A stretch of DNA of 64,000 bases, taken from NCBI GenBank assembly GCA_009843525.1, contig VYDH01000038.1, positions 1 to 64,000 of the forward strand. Reading direction: 5' to 3'. The notes below the pieces were generated by a model. The model had not been told where the DNA came from. It saw only the letters and a list, made by a program, of their open reading frames with translations, and did no database searches. Of this stretch, positions 42,784 through 50,243 are shown piece by piece (positions within the stretch are counted from its first letter, which is position 1; every line of letters begins with the position of its first letter). The position numbers and the translations under genes are program-made. This DNA is from Acidimicrobiales bacterium. Its GTDB lineage: Bacteria; Actinomycetota; Acidimicrobiia; Acidimicrobiales; Poriferisodalaceae.

Positions 42784-44362
42784 CGGCCATCAGCATGGGC
42801 GGATTATGGAAATGAGTGATCGAGGGGTCGCGCCCGACCACGTCGGTTGCCATCTCGAGCGCATCATTCATCGTCGAAGCCGAACGGAAGCCCATGCGCT
42901 GGGTGGCGGCCTTGTCGCCTCCGACGATGATCACCCCGCCCAGATGCTCGAGCGCATGCGCGCACCAATACCACATGTAGAACGGGTGCACGCCGTGGTA
43001 GGCGTACGAGGTCCGGTACAGGTGCCGGTACCACTCGTCTTCGGCATAGCGCTTCTCGTACCGATGCTCGATGACCTCCGGATCGGTGGTGTCGGCGAGC
43101 ACCTCTTCGAAGAAGTCGATGTAGCTGGGATGGTGCACCGGGTGGAACTCCCACGGCGTGGGGTGCGTCATGATCACCACGCCGCCTCGGCGGACGAGCG
43201 GCTTGCCCCGGTACAGGTTGAAGAAGTAGCCGAGTCCCAGGCACGCCACCAGGATCGGGTTCATGATCGAGTTGACGTTGTAGGGGCAGATGTAGGGCAG
43301 CCCCATCGTCATCACGTCGGTCTGGCCCTCCACCCGCACCAGGTGCTGGCGGTAGACGTTCTCCAGCGTCTGGCGGTGCACGGCCTCGACCTCGCCGGCC
43401 TGCACGGATGTCAGCCCGTACGGCGCCCGGATGCCTTGGAAGATGCGCCGGGCCTGCCGGCGCGACATCAGGTCGAGCGCCGTCTTGGTGCCCATCAGCA
43501 TCATGCGGTCTCGCGGCGTCATCTCCCACTCGCGGCGCTTCAGGAAGTCGTACGGCGAAGGGAATTCGTTGTTGTTGAGCGTCGTCTCGATCTGGAACAC
43601 CTTCACACCCGCTTCTGCCAGCAGGCGTCCTTGGCGCCAGTTACGAGTGTGCAGCTCCGAGCTCTCAGGGTCCATGAAGGATGTCGAGTGCAGCATCGTG
43701 TGCACGTTGTGGTGGTGGCGCAGCGCCGTGTAGGGCGACAGGCCGGTAGCGACGCTCTTGTGGCCGCCGTCCATCGACACCAGGTTGATGTTGACGTACA
43801 CCAGCAGGTCCGACTCGGCGGCGCGTTTGGAGATCACCACCTCCTCGCCGGCGTCGGTGGTGCCCAGGTGCGTGAGCGCGTCGGGATCCTCGGCGTCGAA
43901 GTTGTAGAGCTGGCCGTGGGGGGCGAAGGCGTCGTAGACGCGGTCGCCGACGGCGTGGCGCAGCTCTGCTTCGGTCATGCGGCGATGCAGCGCAAGTGCG
44001 GCGATGAGCTCGACGTCGTCGACGCCTGCGGCGGCCGCCATGTCCAGGACCTGCTCGATGATCCGGCCGCGGATGTCGGGGGCGGCCATCGGGGGCAGCG
44101 GGAGCGAGAGGTCGTCGAAGGCGATGGTCAGCTTCATGCCCGGCTGCATGTATGCGGCGAGGGGATCGCGATCGCCCAGCGGATTGGCCAGAGCCTCGGC
44201 GATGGCGCGTTCCGGATCGCGCACCGGGTCCAGCGGCTCGTTGGGATACACGACCCGGCTGCCGACGGGCAGCTTCTCCAGGCGGAGCCCCTCGCCGTGG
44301 TGGAACAGGATCGGCGGAGTTGTGCGATCCACCTCGAGCACAAGGCCCTTGCGCGCGGTCAC
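42773..44362 (-). CDS. LarA-like (DUF2088) nickel-pincer-family protein
   Basis: 529 aa from GTG 44362, overlapping the reductase-HAD stop as GTGA. N-terminal AFDDLSLPLPPM corresponds to the DHTRP motif of lactate racemase, LALHRRMTEAELRHAVG to its GCHRGT region, and DGGHKSVATGLSPY to GGRKSxxPG, whose Lys carries the pincer cofactor. The lactate-binding Arg is Leu and one of the His is missing, so lactate is an unlikely substrate. No larB/C/E is nearby. The C-terminal ~250 residues are Tyr/Trp/His-rich and longer than in LarA. Confidence 0.72.
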   Translation of the reverse strand: MTARKGLVLEVDRTTPPILFHHGEGLRLEKLPVGSRVVYPNEPLDPVRDPERAIAEALANPLGDRDPLAAYMQPGMKLTIAFDDLSLPLPPMAAPDIRGRIIEQVLDMAAAAGVDDVELIAALALHRRMTEAELRHAVGDRVYDAFAPHGQLYNFDAEDPDALTHLGTTDAGEEVVISKRAAESDLLVYVNINLVSMDGGHKSVATGLSPYTALRHHHNVHTMLHSTSFMDPESSELHTRNWRQGRLLAEAGVKVFQIETTLNNNEFPSPYDFLKRREWEMTPRDRMMLMGTKTALDLMSRRQARRIFQGIRAPYGLTSVQAGEVEAVHRQTLENVYRQHLVRVEGQTDVMTMGLPYICPYNVNSIMNPILVACLGLGYFFNLYRGKPLVRRGGVVIMTHPTPWEFHPVHHPSYIDFFEEVLADTTDPEVIEHRYEKRYAEDEWYRHLYRTSYAYHGVHPFYMWYWCAHALEHLGGVIIVGGDKAATQRMGFRSASTMNDALEMATDVVGRDPSITHFHNPPMLMADVV

Positions 44363-46737
44363 CGTAGTGACCCTGCGGCGCGGGCCCTGCGGGACCGGTG
44401 CGTGCGGTCCAGCCGGTCGGTGTTGGCGCGAACCCGGAACGGCGGCGCTATGGGCAGCAGGGGCCGGGGGCCGCCGGGGGAGCGCTCCCAGTTTTCGCAC
44501 AGCCATCCCCGCTTGTCAGCGATGGTCACCAGCCGAGTCTCGGGGTTGACCGCCACCGGATAGCCCACGGCCTCCAGCATGGGCATGTCCGAAGCTGCAT
44601 CGGCATACGCCACGCCCTGTGCCAAGTCGAGTCCTTCCTCCGCTGCCCAGTCCACCATCATCTGGGCGCGCACCTCGCCGGTGGGCGGCACGTCGATCAT
44701 CTCGCCGGTATAGCGCCCCTCGCGGCTGTCGATGCGCGCTGCGATGATGTGGTCGAACAACGGCGCCAGTGGCTGGACCGCCAGCTCGAGCGCACCGGTG
44801 ATGAGCACCGTGCGATGTCCGGCGGCTCGATGCTCACGCACCCGTCGCAGCCCTGCCGGAAACGCCTTGGTCAAGAACAGGTGGCTGAGCATCTCCGCCG
44901 AATCGGCGTCGAGCTGGCCCACCGGCGCACCCCTGTAACGCCGGTAGAAGTAGCGCAGGAAATCAGTGCGGTCGCGGCGGTCCCTTCGCCACAGGCCGGG
45001 TGTCTCCGCGAGGGTGCGCAGGGCGAAGCGCACTCGCTGGGGAGTATCGAGCCGTCGGGTTGCGAGCCATGCGTAGGTCTCGACCACATTGCTGGCGATC
45101 AGGGTGTTCTCGAGGTCGAATGCGGCGAAATGGCGTGCCGGGTCCAGCACTGCGGCGCGCAAGCGCTCGTTGCGGCTGGGCCCGGTGCGGGGCTGGGGCG
45201 TGGTCTTGACGCGTGCCTGGGCGATGACGGTCGGCAAATGCACGTCGGCGATGTAGGTGGCCCAGTCGATGACCCGGGGGTCGAAGCCGAAGCGCTCGCG
45301 GTCGGCAGCAGGCAGTGATTCCCACAGCTCGGTCGTGCGGTCGATCTCGTACAGCGCTTCGCATTTGCCGTAGGCGCCGTACAGCAGGACGTAATCGCGG
45401 ATCTGCTCGAGTCCGGCTCGCCGCTGCGCGAGCCGGATGGTGAAGTCGTTGCGGCCTCGCATCGGCAGGCGGTGCACCACCTTCTCTGCTGTGTTGAACA
45501 GCGACATGGCCCGATCGAGCTGCTCTTCCAGGCCGCTCGCTCCGGCGTAGTTCCACTGGGTGCTGGCCGTGGGATGACCCTTGGCGTCATAGACGGGGTG
45601 GTCTTGGAACCATTGCATGGTCGTCTCGGTCAGCACCTTGAAGCGCAGCGGGTTCACCGCACCCGAGGCCACCTGGAAGATCTCCGGCTCGGGCACCGGG
45701 CCCCGCGCCGCGACGGCGATGATCGCTGCGGCAACCATGTCGACCGGGATGACGTCGATGATGCCTTCGGGGTAGCCCGGGAAGGTGTCGAGCTCGCCTT
45801 TGGCGAACGACACGAACAGCGGCTCGGCCATGCGGAAGCCGCGGATCCAGCCCGGCGACGGTTCGGCGAAGGCCGATTCGATGATGGACGGGCGAACGAT
45901 GGAGATGGGCACATCGCCCTGCAGCTCCACCAGCGCCTGCTCGCCCAGCGCCTTCGAATACGTATAGACGTCGGGCCATCCCAGCGAGGTCGCGCGGCTG
46001 CGGCCGGCGGTGATCATCTCGGCGTCCACCCATTCCCGACGCAACTGCTCGGTCTTGGCGGCCAGCAGCGGCAGGCCCGCAGGGCCGAGTTCCTCACGCG
46101 CGTCACGATGGAAGCGGCGCAGGCGCTCGGGGGAGCGGCTGGCGGCGTCGAGATCGGCGCGGGTACGGCGTGCGGCGGACACCTCGGCGCGCCAGTCGAC
46201 GTCCATCGAGAATGGTGTGTCGGCTAGGAACACCTCGGCCGCTGAACCCCGCCGATTCCCGGCGACATAGCACGTCGACACCGCGATGAAATGCGGTGTG
46301 GCGCCTTGGGACTGGCAGGCCTCGAGCAATCGGTTGGGACCGAGGAGATTGGTCTCGATCGATGCGTCCAGCGGGCTGTCGAAGCTGACGCTGGCGGCAG
46401 CGTGGATGATGACGTCGCAGCCGCAGAGCAGCTCGAGGTCGCCGGGGGAGAGGCCGAGGCTGTCGACACTCACATCGCCGGACACTGCCGTGATGCGCCG
46501 GCTGCAGATCTCGTCGAAGTCGCTGCCCCACGCAGCACGGAGACGCTCGAATGCGTCGTTGCGCAGAATCTCGCGCTGCACGCGCCGGTTCACGTCGGTG
46601 CGACGGCCCGGCCGCACCAGCAGCACCAACTCGCAATCGGGCACCGAGCGCAGCAGCCGCTCGACGAGCGCCGTGCCCAAGAAACCGGTTGCACCGGTGA
46701 TGGCGATGCGCTTTGCGGCCAACGCGTCGGCGATCAC
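44359..46737 (-). CDS. fatty acyl reductase (NAD_binding_4) fused to HAD-IB phosphatase
   Basis: 792 aa from GTG 46737; the frame runs upstream over the lipoprotein gene but only as Arg-rich noise. Residues ~10-400: GATGFLGTALVERLLRSVP, VSTCYVAGN, catalytic YTYSK, SIVRPSIIESAFAEPSPGW, the pattern of acyl-CoA/thioester reductases that make fatty aldehydes or alcohols. Residues ~538-775: HAD-IB motifs FDLENTLI (second Asp is Glu, usual in this subgroup), LITGALELAVQPLAP and YADAASDMPML. Such fusions are found in actinobacterial lipid metabolism. Start of a tightly coupled run with the LarA-like and PlsC-like genes. Confidence 0.83.
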   Translation of the reverse strand: MIADALAAKRIAITGATGFLGTALVERLLRSVPDCELVLLVRPGRRTDVNRRVQREILRNDAFERLRAAWGSDFDEICSRRITAVSGDVSVDSLGLSPGDLELLCGCDVIIHAAASVSFDSPLDASIETNLLGPNRLLEACQSQGATPHFIAVSTCYVAGNRRGSAAEVFLADTPFSMDVDWRAEVSAARRTRADLDAASRSPERLRRFHRDAREELGPAGLPLLAAKTEQLRREWVDAEMITAGRSRATSLGWPDVYTYSKALGEQALVELQGDVPISIVRPSIIESAFAEPSPGWIRGFRMAEPLFVSFAKGELDTFPGYPEGIIDVIPVDMVAAAIIAVAARGPVPEPEIFQVASGAVNPLRFKVLTETTMQWFQDHPVYDAKGHPTASTQWNYAGASGLEEQLDRAMSLFNTAEKVVHRLPMRGRNDFTIRLAQRRAGLEQIRDYVLLYGAYGKCEALYEIDRTTELWESLPAADRERFGFDPRVIDWATYIADVHLPTVIAQARVKTTPQPRTGPSRNERLRAAVLDPARHFAAFDLENTLIASNVVETYAWLATRRLDTPQRVRFALRTLAETPGLWRRDRRDRTDFLRYFYRRYRGAPVGQLDADSAEMLSHLFLTKAFPAGLRRVREHRAAGHRTVLITGALELAVQPLAPLFDHIIAARIDSREGRYTGEMIDVPPTGEVRAQMMVDWAAEEGLDLAQGVAYADAASDMPMLEAVGYPVAVNPETRLVTIADKRGWLCENWERSPGGPRPLLPIAPPFRVRANTDRLDRTHRSRRARAAGSLR

Positions 46738-46799
46738 GACGTGTTGTTTAGCCCCAACGAGCGCCAGATACGCGCACGACCCCCTAATTCGCCCACGCC

Positions 46800-47786
46800 T
46801 CAGGTCGCGGAGAGCTCGGCGAACAGTCGGGCGCACGCCCTGACGGCTCGCCAGCCGCATGACAGGGCGTACCGCTCGTAGTCGCTTCCGGGGGGTCCGA
46901 AGGTGGCCAGGTCGCGGCATGCCGGTGCGTCGGCGGCGCCGCAGCGCTGCCACAACTGATCCAGGTACTCGTCGTCGCCAGGTGGCGGATCCTGGGGCGA
47001 CCGGCCGGCCAGTGCTGGCGGAGCGCCGTCGTCGCCCATCAGCAAGACGCAGTCTCGTGTGGTGCGGCCGCCGCAGGTCCAGCCAAAGCTGGCGTAGGCC
47101 GAACCGCCTGGTGCCGACAGCACCAGCTGCGCGCAGGCGCGGCTGCTGCCGTCGGCGCACGCCGCCCACCAGCCGTCCAATTCGGGAATGTTACCCGGCG
47201 CCGGAGACTCGGCATCGAATTCGATGCCGAGCAGGCCGGCGTCGGCGCCCGGATCGCCGAGCAACACGCTGCAGTGCAGGTTCTCGCGCCCCCCGCAGCT
47301 GAATGCGAAGGCCTCATAGTCGCTGCCCGCGGGCGACTCGTACAGCAAGGCATTGCAGGCGCTGGCCGAGCCCTGTCCGCACACCACCCAGAGCTCGTCA
47401 AGTGCTGGATCATCTCCGGGTGGGCTGTCGTCTGGATCGAAGAGCGCAGGCGCGCGCACCAGCGCTGCGGGCAAGGCAGCATCCCGCTCCTGCGCAGGGG
47501 AGGGCACCCCGGTGTCCGCCGGTGTCGTGGATCGTGGAGCGCCGGTGTCGAGCGCGCAGATGTCGCGGGCGATGTCGGCGAGCGGCTCGTCGGCAGGGTC
47601 GAGCGGCAGCGACAGTTCGGCGGCGTCGCTCAGACCGAGGGCGGCAGCCAGACGAGCGTGTTCACAGTCGCTCAAGCTGGCGTCGGTGCTGCCGCTGGCA
47701 TCAGCGGAGGGTTCCGATGAGGTGCAGGCGGCCAGCAGCAGCGTGGCGGCAACGCAAGAGACGAATGCACCCCGGGACATCTGCAT
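46800..47786 (-). CDS. lipoprotein with three Cys-rich DxLDxLWxxC repeats
   Basis: 328 aa. Lipobox LLLAAC gives Cys21. After a variable region come three ~65-aa repeats: PPGDDPALDELWVVCGQGSASACNALL...SDYEAFAFSCGGR...C; PGNIPELDGWWAACADGSSRACAQLV...SAYASFGWTCGGR...DC; PPGDDEYLDQLWQRCGAADAPACRDLA...SDYERYALSCGWR...AC. Each has four Cys, probably two disulfides. Similar repeats occur at the ends of actinobacterial secreted proteases and kinases. Extracellular, function unknown. It is 62 bp upstream of the reductase-HAD gene. Confidence 0.82.
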   Translation of the reverse strand: MQMSRGAFVSCVAATLLLAACTSSEPSADASGSTDASLSDCEHARLAAALGLSDAAELSLPLDPADEPLADIARDICALDTGAPRSTTPADTGVPSPAQERDAALPAALVRAPALFDPDDSPPGDDPALDELWVVCGQGSASACNALLYESPAGSDYEAFAFSCGGRENLHCSVLLGDPGADAGLLGIEFDAESPAPGNIPELDGWWAACADGSSRACAQLVLSAPGGSAYASFGWTCGGRTTRDCVLLMGDDGAPPALAGRSPQDPPPGDDEYLDQLWQRCGAADAPACRDLATFGPPGSDYERYALSCGWRAVRACARLFAELSAT

Positions 47787-48018
47787 CAGTCTGCTGGCTC
47801 GTTCGCGTTCGCCGGCCCAACTCCTCGCATCGATGCGATTGGCCGAACAGTTGAACGAGGTGTTGGGCCAGATCAGGCATGTCAGACCCGACGTTGCGTA
47901 TCGACCAATTTTCTAACGCAGTGTGTGATTTCCGTGTTCTGAGAGAGGCGTATGGTCGCTGACAGGAGGACTCCCGCGCATCGCATGAGTCCGAGCCACA
48001 ATTCGAAAGGAAGGAACA

Positions 48019-48717
48019 ATGCGACTCCACCATCAGGCCCTCGTCGGGTCTGCCCGCGGCGACCCGGTCAGCCCCCGGACACCCCGAATTCTTGCTGCGC
48101 CGGTTGTCACCATCATCCTGGCTGTGTCGTTGAACGTCACTCTGATGGCTATGCCGTCATCTGCGACAGAGAACGGAATCATCCCTGAAGCAGAATCGTC
48201 CGAGCGCGCACCGGAGTGCGAGGACGACAGCTGCCCTGAGGTCGGGGAGGCTCCACCGCCCGCCGATCCCGAATTTGTCGAGCAGCTGCCATCAGCGGCA
48301 GTGCTCTCGCGTCTGCCGGAAACCCGACCGGGCGGGACCGGCAATTGGACCTTCACTGTCGGGCGCGGCACCGACGGTCACTACTGCGGATCGTTTTACA
48401 TCCATCACGTCAGCTACACCTTCAACTACCAGAACGACGACTACACCAGAATCCATGTCGAGCCCACATGGCTGTATCGGACCTTTATCGCCGGAAGCGA
48501 CCCGATAACCGACGGCTGGGCTTGGGACGCTCTGGCGAACTGCATCAGCAGCGGGGGCCCGCACGGCATTTACGTGCGCAGCTGGGACGCCATCGAAGAC
48601 CAATTCCTGTGCCATGCAGCCGTCGGTCCGCTCGCGGGTCGCTCGTGGGACCTCGAAGGCCACCGCGTAGCCACCGACAATCCGTTCACTTGGTTCGTCA
48701 ACTTCTGCAACTGGTGA
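48019..48717 (+). CDS. secreted DUF2599-like protein
   Basis: 232 aa from ATG 48019 with AAAGGAAGG just upstream. A signal peptide (RILAAPVVTIILAVSLNVTLMAMPSSA) is followed by an acidic linker with Cys residues, then TFTVGRGTDGHYCGSFYIHHVSYTFNY and a C-terminal SWDAIEDQFLCHAAVG...GRSWDLEGHRV that resembles DUF2599 (Q..CH...WNLEP), found in mycobacterial exported proteins. Exported, likely disulfide-bonded. The TGA overlaps the next gene's GTG. The 232-bp gap before it (47787-48018) holds its leader and nothing else I recognise. Confidence 0.75.
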   Translation: MRLHHQALVGSARGDPVSPRTPRILAAPVVTIILAVSLNVTLMAMPSSATENGIIPEAESSERAPECEDDSCPEVGEAPPPADPEFVEQLPSAAVLSRLPETRPGGTGNWTFTVGRGTDGHYCGSFYIHHVSYTFNYQNDDYTRIHVEPTWLYRTFIAGSDPITDGWAWDALANCISSGGPHGIYVRSWDAIEDQFLCHAAVGPLAGRSWDLEGHRVATDNPFTWFVNFCNW

Positions 48718-49064
48718 GCCGAGTCGCCACCTTTCGGGAGCGGTCCCTGCGTGCTCTGCACAGTTTGGGGTCCGCCGAGGGGGTGGCGGTCTGGCTGTTG
48801 ACTGTGGCTCTCTTGTCCGCTGTCTCGATTGCAGTATTCCTCGCTCCTTGGCTGACAGACATGTTTGAGGTGTGCGACCCGCTCCACGAGTCAGCGAACA
48901 CCCCGTACGGCTGGACAGTTGCTTGCGGGTCGATGGCTGCGTCCTTAGCCTTTGCCCGGCAAATCGGATCGAAGCCGGTAACCGGGCTGGCGTGGGGTTC
49001 ACTACCATTGCACTGGCTTGCGTGGCACTGGCTGCTAACCCCTACTGACGCTTGGTGCCAATGA
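48714..49064 (+). CDS. small membrane protein coupled to the secreted protein
   Basis: 116 aa from GTG 48714, overlapping the upstream stop as GTGA. Two to three hydrophobic segments: VAVWLLTVALLSAVSIAVFLAPWL, WTVACGSMAASLAFA, and GLAWGSLPLHWLAWHWLL, with two Cys on the predicted outside (CDPL, DAWC). I recognise no family. The overlap suggests the two products act together, as a secreted factor with a membrane partner or immunity-like protein; that is inference. Confidence 0.6.
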   Translation: MSRVATFRERSLRALHSLGSAEGVAVWLLTVALLSAVSIAVFLAPWLTDMFEVCDPLHESANTPYGWTVACGSMAASLAFARQIGSKPVTGLAWGSLPLHWLAWHWLLTPTDAWCQ

Positions 49065-49088
49065 GCAGGCTGCCTGTGTTGTTGCTGG

Positions 49089-50222
49089 TCACGCCAGCTT
49101 CGCGGCGATAGATCCCACGGAGCGCAGGGCTGTGCCGTCGGCGCCTTGCGTCATGAAGTGGCGCGTGGGTCCATCCAGTGCCTCGGCGATGAGGTCGTCA
49201 AGCAATCGGACGAGGCTGTCGCCCTCGTGAGACCAGAAGTACCAGCTCAGCGAGCCGGGAATCGGGTTGATCTCGTTCACCCACAAACCGGCCGGGTCAT
49301 CGCCGCCGTCCCACAGGAAGTCGATGCGCATGACCGATCGAGCCATAACGAGATGACTCACGTCGGTCGCTGCGGTACGCAGCGCTGTCTCGATTGGCTC
49401 TGGAACCACGGCCGGCAGCTCGCGGGGCGCGGTCGCCATGCCGCCTCCGCCGGTGAGGTATTTCTCGGCGTAGGTGTAGATCGTGCTGTCGCTGCGCAGC
49501 GGCCGTTCCACGGCGCTCAGCCGCAACTTTGGCCAGGTCCGCACCGAGACGTTCAGATCGATGATGTCTTCGAGGTAGCGCTGCACGACTGCTCCGTCCC
49601 GCAGCAGCGGCGACGACCGCGCCAGCGCCCGCGCTGTGGCGAGGTCGGCGACGATCTCGATGCCGATCGACGATCCCCCGAAGCGCGGTTTCACAATGAG
49701 CGGTCCGTCAGCCAGCTCCGTAGCTGCGTCGTCGCCGGGCAACTCGTCGGTGAGCAGCCAAAGGGGCAGCGTGGGCAGGTCGGCGGCTTCGGTGGCTCCG
49801 CTGAATGCCAGCTTGTCCATGCAGATGGCAGCGCTGCGCTGCCCGGGACCGGTGTACGCGAGTCCCGTGAGGTCCAGCAGGGCCGGCAAGCCGCCGTCCT
49901 CGCCGGGGCCACCGTGACAGCAGTTGACCACGACGTCAACCGGCACTGGCCGGCGACGCCGGTCAGACCGCACGAACCCTCCGCTGGGGTGGGCTGCCAG
50001 CTCGACTCCGGATGCCGAGCGTGGCAGGCCGTCGGCGAAGGCCGACGCCTCGATATCGGCCGGCACCTCGTGCCACGTGCCGACGGGCGACCAGTACAGC
50101 GCCACCGGGTCGCGTCCGGCTTCGGCGAGCGCGTGCACTGCCTGCAGCCCCGTCAGGATCGAGATGTCGTGTTCGGGCGACGGCCCGCCGAAGCAGACAC
50201 CAACACCGGTCATGTGGGCCAT
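49089..50222 (-). CDS. D-alanine-D-alanine ligase-like ATP-grasp protein
   Basis: 377 aa. FGGPSPEHDISILTG at the N-terminus, YTGPGQRSAAICMDKLAFS, ATP-grasp VKPRFGGSSIGIEIV and the metal site VNEINPIPGSLSWYFW. All key Ddl blocks are present. The D-Ala omega region reads YLTGGGGMATAP, unlike the usual YxxKY, so the second substrate may differ. It ends the leuA-hydrolase-MurF-like run and lies 22 bp after the MurF-like gene, which fits joint peptidoglycan or peptide-ligation work. Confidence 0.87.
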   Translation of the reverse strand: MAHMTGVGVCFGGPSPEHDISILTGLQAVHALAEAGRDPVALYWSPVGTWHEVPADIEASAFADGLPRSASGVELAAHPSGGFVRSDRRRRPVPVDVVVNCCHGGPGEDGGLPALLDLTGLAYTGPGQRSAAICMDKLAFSGATEAADLPTLPLWLLTDELPGDDAATELADGPLIVKPRFGGSSIGIEIVADLATARALARSSPLLRDGAVVQRYLEDIIDLNVSVRTWPKLRLSAVERPLRSDSTIYTYAEKYLTGGGGMATAPRELPAVVPEPIETALRTAATDVSHLVMARSVMRIDFLWDGGDDPAGLWVNEINPIPGSLSWYFWSHEGDSLVRLLDDLIAEALDGPTRHFMTQGADGTALRSVGSIAAKLA

Positions 50223-50243
50223 GTTCTCATGGCGGGGAAGCGA

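Noticed and set aside
42743..44563. 606-codon frame antisense to the LarA-like gene
   Set aside because: Antisense shadow in GC-rich DNA; the sense gene is coupled at both ends and has family motifs.
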